A stretch of 64,000 nt of DNA from Lycorma delicatula (Eukaryota; Arthropoda; Insecta; Hemiptera; Fulgoridae): positions 47,275,946 to 47,339,945 of the forward strand of contig NC_134465.1 of assembly GCF_047948215.1 (NCBI RefSeq), given 5' to 3'. Under the pieces are notes generated by a model that saw only the letters and a list, made by a program, of their open reading frames with translations, was not told where the DNA came from and did no database searches. A program made the position numbers and the translations under genes. This document shows positions 54,660 through 64,000 of the stretch, in pieces (positions within the stretch are counted from its first letter, which is position 1; each line of letters opens with the position of its first letter).

Positions 54660-54900
54660 ATACTAAAGATTTTACCTGATCCCTGATCAGGCAAAATTCT
54701 GCCCCTTAAATTAGATCCTAAAAATTTCAGTACTACCTCATTTCACCGGGACTTAACCGGGGTAGCTGAAATTTGAGGGAAATATTTCATAGCCGCATTT
54801 CGCAAACGAAGCATTTTAGGATATTTGTTTATATGAAATTTTTCACTTATTTTAACTAGTAGGATAGGTTATCAAAGTCCCGGGAGAATGTCGTGGTACA
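54660..54900 (+). repeat. Dispersed repeat family E, copy 1
   Basis: Shares ordered words with 63200-63530: AGCTGAAA, GGGAAAT-TTTC, TAGCCG, CGAAGCATTT and ATTTATATGAA. No coding potential. Confidence 0.5.
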
Positions 54901-55473
54901 GTCTGTATAGTATTTTATTTTTGTAAAACTAAATGAAAGTAGAGATCGAAAAACACACCGTATTAATAACTTTATAAAACGTTCATATAGTTTTATAAAT
55001 TAAAAATAAAGTTATTTTATCCTCTTAAAAAATATAAATAATAATAATAAAATAATTTCTCGTGAAATATATAAATTTTCTTTTTCTAATAATTTCTTCT
55101 ATTGTTACAAAATATTTTTTTCTTAAAAATAAAATCTAAATGGTTAAAACATGTAAGATACTAAAAGTAGCAAATTCACAGTCTGTATGTATAAAACAAT
55201 GTTGGGATTTGAAATGGAATAAGAAAGACGTGCAATGAACAAAGGATTCTATTACCCAGTACTTTATTTCAACGAACTTAAAATAAAAATTACTTCTTTT
55301 TTTATTGCTAAAAACTGCACATAATACGGTTCAATTATTTTATTATTATGATAAGCGATACCTTTTTAAATGTTAATTTTATACATTAATTTTAAAATTG
55401 TGATCAATATATCATTCTTTAAATTTATTAATATCGTTTGCATTTAACTACAGAGTTTAAAACTTACGAAAAA
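54901..55473. other. AT-rich spacer, nothing recognised
   Basis: Between repeat E and RTE copy 3; no ORF, RNA or repeat signature identified. Confidence 0.6.
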
Positions 55474-55482
55474 TTTAGTAAT

Positions 55483-56817
55483 TTTTTTTTTTTGTCTTCA
55501 GTCATTTGACTGGTTTGATGCAGCTCTCCAAGATTCCCTATCTAGTGCTAGTCGTTTCATTTCAGTATACCCTCTACATCCTACATCTCTAACAATTTGT
55601 TTTACATATTCCAAACGTGGCCTGCCTACACAATTTTTCCCTTCTACCTGTCCTTCCAATATTAAAGCGACTATTCCAGGATGCCTTAGTATGTGACCTT
55701 TAAGTCTGTCTCTTCTTTTAACTATATTTTTCCAAATGCTTCTTTCTTCATCTATTTGTCGCAATACCTCTTCATTTGTCACTTTATCCACCCATCTGAT
55801 TTTTAACATTCTCCTATAACACCACATTTCAAAAGCTTCTAATCTTTACTTCTCAGATACTCCGATTGTCCAACCTTCCCTTCCATATAAAGCGACGCTC
55901 CAAACATATACTTTCAAAACTTTTTTCCTGACATTTAAATTAATTTTTGATGTAAACATATTATATTTCTTACTGAAGGCTCGTTTAGCTTGTGCTATTC
56001 GGCATTTTATATCGCTCCTGCTTCGTCCATCTTTAGTAATTCTACTTCCCAAATAACAAAATTCTTCTACCTCCATAATCTTTTCTCCTCCTATTTTCAC
56101 ATTCAGTGGTCCATCTTTGTTATTTCTAATACATTTCATTACTTTTGTTTTCTTGTTGTTTATTTTCATGCGATAGTTCTTGTGTAGGACTTCATCTATG
56201 CCGTTCATTGTTTCTTCTAAATCCTTTTTACTCTCGGCTAGAATTACTACATCATCAGCAAATCGTAGTATCTTTATCTTTTCACCTTGTACTGTTACTC
56301 CGAATCTAAATTGTTCTTTAACATCATTAACTGCTAGTTCCATATAAAGATTAAAAAGTAACGGAGATAGGGAACATCCTTGTCGGACTCCCTTTCTTAT
56401 TACGGCTTCTTTCTTATGTTCTTCAATTATTACCGTTGCTGTTTGGTTCCTGTACATGTTAGCAATTGTTCTTCTATCTCTGTATTTGAACCCTAATTTT
56501 TTTAAAATGCTGAACATTTTAATCCAGTCTACGTTATCGAATGCCTTTTCTAGGTCTATAAACGCCAAGTATGTTGGTTTGTTTTTCTTTAATCTTCCTT
56601 CTACTATTAATCTGAGGCCTAAAATTGCTTCCCTTGTCCCTATACTTTTCCTGAAACCAAATTGGTCTTCTCCTAACACTTCTTCCACTTTCCTCTCAAT
56701 TCTTCTGTGTAGAATTCTAGTTAAGATTTTTGATGTAAGACTAGTTAAACTAATTGTTCTGTATTCTTCACATTTATCTGCCCCTGCTTTCTTTGGTATC
56801 ATGACTATAATACTTTT
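55483..56817 (-). mobile_element. RTE-type LINE, 5'-truncated, copy 3
   Basis: Ends in the same GACTGAAGAC plus poly(A) as the other copies. A probable 9-bp target duplication TTTAGTAAT occurs at 55474-55482 and 56818-56826. It retains RT motifs [39 protein letters not shown] and LRFADDVVIL. A single TAA replaces a Lys codon at about 55844-55846 and splits the frame. Confidence 0.88.
55498..56802 (-). pseudogene. RTE reverse transcriptase with one nonsense codon, copy 3
   Basis: Frame 56802-55846 encodes the RT core through [17 protein letters not shown]; after one stop the same frame continues [16 protein letters not shown] to SNQSND. Apart from this stop the frame is continuous, so decay has been slight. 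Confidence 0.85.
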
Positions 56818-56826
56818 TTTAGTAAT

Positions 56827-59160
56827 AAAAGTAATTATTAATTTATTAACACTTTTTATTAATTTAGTAATAAAATTAAAAAAAAACTAATTAATAAAAA
56901 CAAATGATAAAGAGTGGCATAACTTTCCTGTCATCGCCATGGATGGATCTTTATTTCGAATATACCCGTTGCGTTTTTAATTGATAATTATTTTATCATT
57001 TTTATTTAAAAACGATAAAATAAATTATGAAATACAACAGGATACGAATTTAGATAACAAACTAGCCTTTTCCAGCGTGCCTAGGGCACGCCCTGGCCGG
57101 CGGCGTCTCGGAATGGAATTATTAATTCTACAAAATTGATTACCTCTCATCACAAGAACTAAAATACACTTTACTGGTTCTTATTGCCCAGTATGGATAA
57201 TTTGTATAATCGATTTTCGCTTATTGGTCATTTTTCAAGCTACTACTTCTCTGGTTAATTTCGGAGATAATAATAATTACTATTTCTGATTTCATACACT
57301 TAGGAAAAAAAAGGTTTTTAATTTAAAAAAAAATTACTTCTTAAAGAAAAGATGATATTTAACGATCGTAGAATAAGAATTTTTTCAAATGAAAAACTAC
57401 ACATAATTCAGTCAGGGCACTCTGTAACGGGCTCTAAATAGAACTATATAAATATATTTAAAATTAATAAAAATTCAATATTAAATAATAAGAGAAAACA
57501 TGAATTTATAAGGTGAATTAAAACATCAGTATTAATAATAAAATAAGTTTCGCAGTTATTTTTTTAAAATTAAAATGAATATTCTATGAATAATGAATAT
57601 GAAAATTAAATGAAATCGTAAAAGAATGATGAAGGATGGTCAGAAGAAACAGTTTTCCAGTTGTATCACGGTAAATTTGTGTATAAATAAGTTATACGGT
57701 TAATTTATGTATCACGCTTAAGTTGTATCACATAAAGAAATAAATTATTAATATATATTTCGCACATATATCGATATATATATATATATATACACGGTAT
57801 ATCGATATATATGACAAGTACACACCTGACCACCACGAGACACGTACTAACCATTCGCGATTTTCCGCTAGTGATTGGTAAATTACAGTGCTAAGCTAAG
57901 GGGGACGAACGGACACACACACAGACAGGCACACATGTAAATATTTTTTTTACTAGGGTAGAATTTAATAAACAATTTTATATCTCGGTTTCTACTGACC
58001 GGTCCTCGAGGTTCTGCTGATATTTCATTAGCTGGTACCGAATGGTAGTAATGTTTACCTCGGGTAAAAATTAATAACCTATTGTATATTTTATTTATAA
58101 GGAAACATTTTAATTAAATCTCGCGCTTTAATATAAAATTTGTTTGATGGTGTTAATAAAAAGCAAATAAATGTGAAATCGGGCACCACGTTATCTACTT
58201 GTTTGTAGGGGTACAGATTGGAAATTATGGAGTCTGATAATTTTATACCTGTTTTCATGACTTATTTTTACGTTACACTTAAAACAATTTCAGAAATATA
58301 TCACAGTTATTTATCAACTGTTTTGAACAAATAAATCATTTGAACAAATATTTTTTATATATTTTTTTATTTTGAACAAATATGTCGTTTTGACCAAAAT
58401 AAAAAACATAACATTTTATACAGAAATTTAATTAAAAATTAAAAAATACGACAGTCAATAAAAAAAAACACTGCTCTTTAATATAGGATATTTAAGGAGC
58501 GTGACTATTTTTCATATAGCATAATTTTAAAATTTATTGTATTTATATACACACACATATACATAGCCTATGACAATCCCGGTAACGTAAAGATTCCAAC
58601 GCGGAGTCATACATCTAAATCGGTTCAGCAGCTACGGTAGAATCTTCATACATAACATGCATACACCCTAAATATATTACACTCCTTTTTGGACAGTCGT
58701 ATAAAAAGATAATTAGACAAAACTAATATTTACGCAGCTATTAATGATTAAAAATCGGGTGGGACTGTGTCGGGACGCACGGCCGTTGGTTTAACGTGAA
58801 AAGTTACAGACATTAGGCAAAGTTCCTCCGAGCTACAGACCGACCAACTAATCTGGAGAGTTAAATTGGAGAGCTACTATCATATTTTTTTTTTATAACA
58901 AAACTGAAAGTCTCCAATGGAAAATTTTAGTTCCTTCATTTGGCCAACTTTACAGATAAATTGGTCGGTCTGTATGTCAGCGAGTCACTTTTACTGTATT
59001 TGATTGAAATAAAAACGAGACGTTGACTGCGTACCAAATTTAATTTTAACATAAAAGACACTAAATGGTACATGATATTTATTTCGACTAATATTAAAAG
59101 ACAATTTTGTTCAACATCGGTCTGTCATATAAAAAGTAAGAGGTATAAGGCATAATAATC
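56827..59160. other. Upstream AT-rich region
   Basis: Mostly AT-rich. A short GC-rich patch (GCGTGCCTAGGGCACGC hairpin, about 57075-57091), a TA-rich tract with TATCGATATA palindromes (57768-57810), and a stretch at 58590-58700 with AATCGGTTCAGCAG and CATACACCCTAAATATATTA that resembles a dispersed repeat tail. No gene recognised. Confidence 0.5.
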
Positions 59161-59164
59161 AGCG

Positions 59165-59590
59165 GTAGAGGAGCTCGCGCCGTCGGCGTCGTTCACTGAG
59201 CGCGCCGTGCCAGCTTTGCGACGCTCCCGAAACAGTCTCGCTAGCTCGGCACTGGACATCGGGGTATCTGTGCGTGGTCAATAACCTCTCCTTTCCAATG
59301 ATATGCGTAATTTATATTTCCGGCTGGATTTTGCGCGGGCTGAGGCTGAAATATTGATTTTTTATACTTTTTTACATGTTTACTTTAATTTTTTACACAC
59401 TTATAAAATATACTTATTATTACGTAAATCGATGTATCTCAACAAACTCTAAACATAAACACGCGAATCACCGCGCTATCATGTGTAATTCGTGAGCTAC
59501 ACTGAATGGAAATGAGCGAGAGCGCCAGTTTTGGCCGATCTGCGCTGTGCTCCCTCCCCGCCAACCCGCTCACCAGTGATGCAAACCGAA
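59165..59590. promoter_or_regulatory. CpG-rich block, candidate promoter / 5'UTR exon
   Basis: In strongly AT-rich surroundings, 59165-59260 (GCGCCGTCGGCGTCG, GAGCGCGCCGTGCC) and 59505-59575 are rich in CG dinucleotides. It lies about 17 kb upstream of the Gyc88E ATG in the direction the missing 5'UTR exon must lie. No core promoter motif is decisive. Confidence 0.35.
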
Positions 59591-60407
59591 AGTCGTATCG
59601 ATGAGCTGATTATGTAAATTATAAAATGATACCTCATTTACGTCTCTGAGACTAATAGTTAGGGAGTTATTAAGTTAGGGACTAATAGTCAGGACGATAT
59701 AGACCTTTTCGTTTGTTACAAATTTCTATTCTGGTACCCGTATGTTTCGGTGTGTTTTTAAAGATGTTTCACGTCAAACATTTAAATGGCTGTCATTTTG
59801 AAATATTCAACTTTATTTATTTTGAATATAAAGTTTTTGGGTTCACGCACACTAAATTTCTTTAAAATATCTCGATCCGTACTTAAGGTGTAAATATTTA
59901 TTGCGTGAAAAAAATACGAAGTGGCGAAGACAGAGAAAATGAAGGGAGATAAGGATTTGTTTAAATAAAGTTTTTTGTTTATTCTGATATCCTGAATCAG
60001 TTCCTTTCGGCCAATATCTCCTGGGACATTCTGTCGAGGTAAAAAAAATATATATGGTATCGTGATGCCCCATTTTTCGCTTAAGTTGAAAATCTGGCCA
60101 AATTTCAACTCTTTTAATCCATTTGGTTTACGCGATATGTAATGAAAATTTTTTTTTTGAAATAATATTGAATATTCTCTCACCAATAATTCCGAATCAC
60201 ATTAAATTTTGGAATTTTTGAATAACTTAATAAATAATTTCATCGTATTAAAGGTTTATTTTCTACTGCCGCTATACAAAAAATAAAAATTTCGAAATGG
60301 CAAAGATTTACATGCAATTTTTTAATTTTTTCTTTTAAATTTAATGCCACCAAATGTCCCATATGCAAAGACTTTTTGAGCCCTTTTTGGGAAATTATAT
60401 TGATCAC
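59591..60407. other. Spacer, nothing recognised
   Basis: A 134-codon minus frame (59782-60186) has low-complexity composition and no family signature. I see no supported gene. Confidence 0.5.
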
Positions 60408-60419
60408 TCTGAAAATATT

Positions 60420-61220
60420 TTTTTTTTTTTTGTCTTCAGTCATTTGACTGGTTTGATGCAGCTCTCCAAGATTCCCTATCTAGTGCTAGTCGTTTCATTT
60501 CAGTATACCCTCTACATCCTACATCCCTAACAATTTGTTTTACATATTCCAAACGTGGCCTGCCTACACAATTTTTCCCTTCTACCTGTCCTTCCAAAAT
60601 TAAAGCGACTATTCCAGGATGCCTTAGTATGTGGCCTATAAGTCTGTCTCTTCTTTTAACTATATTTTTCCAAATGCTTCTTTCTTCATCTATTTGCCGC
60701 AATACCTCCTCATTTGTCACTTTATCCACCCATCTGATTTTTAACATTCTCCTATAGCACCACATTTCGAAAGCTTCTAACCTTTTCTTCTCAGATACTC
60801 CGATTGTCCAAGTTTCACTTCCATATAAAGCGACACTCCAAACATACACTTTCAAAAATCTTTTCCTGACATTTAAATTAATTTTTGATGTAAACAACTT
60901 ATATTTCTTACTGAAGGCTCGTTTAGCTTGTGCTATTCGGCATTTTATATCGCTCCTGCTTCGTCCATCTTTAGTAATTCTACTTCCCAAATAACAAAAT
61001 TCTTCTACCTCCATAATCTTTTCTCTTCCTATTTTCACATTCAGAGGTCCATCTTTGTTATTTATAATACACTTCATTACTTTTGTTTTGCTCTTGTTTA
61101 TTTTCATGCGATAGTTCTTGCGTAGGACTTCATCTATGCCGTTCATTGTTTCTTCTAAATCCTTTTTATTCTCGGCTAGAATTACTATATCATCAGCAAA
61201 TCGTAGCATCAATATTTTCA
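60420..61220 (-). mobile_element. RTE-type LINE, strongly 5'-truncated, copy 4
   Basis: The 3' end is identical in structure to copies 1 and 3. Target-site duplication TCTGAAAATATT at 60408-60419 and 61221-61232. At the 5' junction a 10-bp AATATTTTCA (61211-61220) is an inverted copy of part of that duplication. The remaining frame (60436-61221) covers [10 protein letters not shown] to SNQSND without a stop. Confidence 0.92.
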
Positions 61221-61239
61221 TCTGAAAATATTAATCAAA

Positions 61240-62265
61240 ACATATACGAAATACATTTTCTGGAAATTTCTATGGTTTTTTTTGTTGGACTATTTCAGCA
61301 TGACGTCTACGTATGTAAGTGCTTATGTATCTCGTATAATTCAAAAACGATTACCCGTAAGATGTTGAAATTTTTGATTTAGCACTGTTGTAACATCCGG
61401 TTGTGCACCTATATTTTTTATTGCAATCGAAATTAAAATTAAAATTTTCATTAATGAAATATTTGAATCTTAAAGGGAACGCACATCGTTTCGAATCAGA
61501 TTTCATTTCCTTTTGTTTTTTTTTTTAATATATATATTTTTTAACTTTTCTTTATTTAATTTAAATATTTTGATTTAATAATTATTAACCCGTTAAAAAA
61601 ATTATTAGTGAAATAAAATTAGAAGTTGAATAAAATAAAAATAATACATTTGGTGAAACATATGATTATTTAATATTAATTGAAAAATAATAATCTAGAA
61701 TCGTATTATTTTTTTAATTTTCTTAGAAAAATCTTTTAAAAATTGTATATTTATTTTTAAAAAAATATAATTTTATTTAATTATTTGACAGAAAAATTAA
61801 ATACATTTTTGTTTTGTATTCAATTTAAAGTGAAAGGTGAAAATTTTTTACTTGTAATATGCACAAGATTTCTGGTGTATCGTATAAATAAAAGTTAATA
61901 ATAATTTAACTATTCCGTTAGTGAACTCATGTATACTGGTTATAAATATTATTTGACCTTACGATGTAGAATAATTAATTTTTATTAGTTGGTAAACAGT
62001 TTGTTTAAAGAATAATCAAGGGACTTTTACTGTAACCTAATATTTCGGGTAAGATTGTTGAATTAATAATTGTATAAATATTTTATGTTAATAAAAACTA
62101 ATATTTTAGCAATTGTGTAATTGTCCACTTTATTAAAGAATTAGAGGATCGTATCTCATTTTCAAATGAAATAAGTTTAAATGAAGTGCAACAAAATGTG
62201 TATATGTAATTTAATAGACGTAAAAGGAAGTCATGTGGTGTCCACATCAGATTTTTCATTATTTT
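61240..62265 (+). repeat. Dispersed repeat family D, copy 3 (interrupted)
   Basis: Matches copy 1 in the same orientation at GACGTCTACGTATG, TTCAAAAACGATTA, GCACTGTTGTAACATC, GAACGCACATCG and TTCGAATCAGATTTCAT, then, after about 0.5 kb of unrelated AT-rich DNA (about 61680-62200), at AAAAGGAAGTCATGTGG and CCACATCAGATTTTTC. Confidence 0.7.
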
Positions 62266-63199
62266 CTCTTTCTTCTTAATTGGAATAAATTCATTACACT
62301 GGTCCTGTTACAATATATTTTTTTTTTAGATTCACTAAAGATGCGTTTCAATGATAAATTTAAAGCGATGAACATGTTAAAAGTATAAATTTTAAACGTT
62401 TTTAACCTACCAAGTAAAGGCCTTTATTATTTAGTGATTTATCTCATTAAAAAATGTAAATGGAAATAGAATTTCCAAAATTCAAATTTTAAGGCTTTTT
62501 ACCATTTTTTAAAACATTTTATTTAATTCTAAGTAACGTTTCTTACTTAGGTAATAGATGAACATTTTTGGAATAGCAAATAATTCGATTTATTTTATGT
62601 ATTTATATGAGAAAATCAGTAGAGGAGTATGTAATATTAATTTAGTACGTTTAATATCAGTCAGATAACGTAACGGACATTGTTAAAACGGGTACACGTA
62701 ACGGTACAAAAGGGGAACATCAATAATACGGTAATGTGATATCAAAATCTCACGGTATCGTACGCAAAATCCTTTAGAGACACGATTTGATGGATTGCTT
62801 GTATTAACAAAACGTTTTATTGCCGAATTAAATTAAACTCATAATTTTTAGAATAACAAATAAAAATATATAAAACAGTTTTACCGTGTTGTAACCAATA
62901 TAAAACTAATTATTTTGCTGTTTTTAAAATAAATCTTTCGGTGGATGTTTGAACTAATTGATTGTTTGTTGTACCATAATTTGAATATATACTCGTACAC
63001 ATAATTAGGTACAGAAAAAATAATACGATTTTCTGTGTATTTTTCATCTGTTTTGCTTCAATAAAAAAACGGTTTTTAACATTTATTTTTTATCGGCTAT
63101 ATTTGCATTAATTTTCTCAGAATAAAATTCTGTACGTTTTATTAATAAATCTTCTGCTTTATTAGTCATTTAACCAAGCTATCGTACGTATTACTTATC
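62266..63199. other. AT-rich region, nothing recognised
   Basis: No ORF, RNA or repeat signature beyond homopolymer runs. Confidence 0.6.
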
Positions 63200-63530
63200 T
63201 AAAAAAAAAAACTGTTTTTTCGACACCGAATTTTGTGTTTTACGTCAAATATCTTAAAAACTACTAGAATTACAATTCTCGTGCCTATTTTATCCTAATT
63301 TTCGGTTTAAATTACATAAGAAATCACCAAATTTATTCCTTAATTTGGGTCCCAAAATATTACATCAGGGCTTCTTTTAATTAGAAGAGCTGAAAACCGG
63401 GGGAAATCTTTCGCTAGCCGTAACTCGAAAACAAAGCATTTCCAGACCTATATTTATATGAACTTTTTTCAATGTTTTCACCAGTACAACATGTTCTGAA
63501 TGTTTCTCCGTTTCTTCATGGAATACTCTA
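63200..63530 (+). repeat. Dispersed repeat family E, copy 2
   Basis: Shares the ordered words AGAGCTGAAAACC, GGGGGAAATCTTTCGC, TAGCCGTAACTCG, CAAAGCATTTCCAG and TTTATATGAACTTTTTTC with 54660-54900. Confidence 0.5.
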
Positions 63531-64000
63531 TGTATATATAATTTGTATTATTATATAATAATATAATTTGTATATATATTATATACATTTGTATATAATT
63601 TATATACTTTATACGTGTATGTAATTTGTATGTATTTAAAAAAAAATGTAATTAAATGTACTACATTCCTAATCCAATCATTGTATTAATTTTTATTAAA
63701 TATAATATTTGATTCAATATTATATTTGTTAATTAATTATATTTTCGTTGAAAATTAATGCATTTTAAACCATAGTATTTAAAAAAAAATAAAAGTATTT
63801 TAATTTTTAAAAGGTTTAAATTTATTACACCAAAACAGCTATAATAACAAATAATTTACAATAAATTTTAATAAATCGTACCATTGACATAGATGCACTT
63901 TACAAATAATTTCCTTAAATTTTTTATCAACAACCTAATGATATCTTTGCGTTCCTTGAGGAGAGAGGCAGCATTGAGAATGGAAGCGATCAGTATCATC
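63531..64000. other. Right edge, AT-rich, nothing recognised
   Basis: TA-rich tracts and low-complexity DNA. The last 60 bases are less AT-rich but too short to interpret. Confidence 0.6.

Noticed and set aside
59782..60186. 134-codon minus frame
   Set aside because: Biased composition (F, I, K, N rich), no domain pattern, no promoter or splice context; consistent with chance in AT-rich DNA.
1..64000. CRISPR arrays, operons, bacterial or viral genes
   Set aside because: No regularly spaced repeats, no Shine-Dalgarno-led gene clusters; spliced exons and LINE/mariner content indicate animal nuclear DNA. No viral gene was recognised.

Overview
The window looks like AT-rich nuclear DNA from an insect with a large, repeat-laden genome. 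A sap-feeding bug or other hemimetabolous insect is a plausible guess, but this is inferred only from the gene family, intron sizes and transposon types. One host gene can be reconstructed with confidence. It lies on the minus strand and encodes an atypical soluble guanylyl cyclase of the Gyc88E type. Eleven coding exons run from the initiator ATG at 42247 to 345, all with GT-AG borders and compatible phases. They encode about 588 residues: an H-NOX haem domain (exons 1-4), the HNOBA/PAS-like region (exons 4-7), a coiled-coil linker (exon 8) and most of the class III cyclase catalytic domain (exons 9-11). The frame leaves exon 11 through a strong splice donor, so the C-terminal end of the gene lies left of the window.|| The introns (0.2 to 8 kb) are packed with transposon debris. 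From left to right they hold a palindrome cluster next to a tRNA-like SINE head, a piggyBac relic, several mariner relics, tRNA-derived SINEs of at least three types, an R1-like reverse transcriptase relic (18.7-19.75 kb), a mariner with matching ends (20.6-21.8 kb), an RTE-type LINE with an uninterrupted endonuclease/reverse transcriptase frame (22.6-25.5 kb), a Penelope-like GIY-YIG relic (29.9-30.1 kb), two degenerate LINE tails (35.7 and 36.8 kb), a roughly 1.1 kb tandem duplication split by a mariner with TIRs (37.8-41.3 kb), and an R1-like LINE 3' end that stops about 30 bp from the exon 1 donor.|| The right third (42.25-64 kb) lies upstream of the first coding exon. Exon 1 follows a good acceptor one base before the ATG, so this region probably contains a 5'UTR intron. 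A CpG-rich block near 59.2-59.6 kb is the best-looking promoter or first-exon candidate, although unproven. The rest is transposons: a second mariner inserted in a TA microsatellite, a composite DUF4817-type DDE transposon relic, three more 5'-truncated RTE copies with target-site duplications, and two dispersed non-autonomous repeat families.|| No novel multi-gene system, CRISPR array, operon or true tRNA/rRNA gene was found. The observations most worth following are a possible 14-codon alternative exon extension inside the cyclase catalytic domain, a TATA-containing putative transcription unit nested in antisense orientation in intron 8, and several palindromes that look like template-switch scars in transposon copies.
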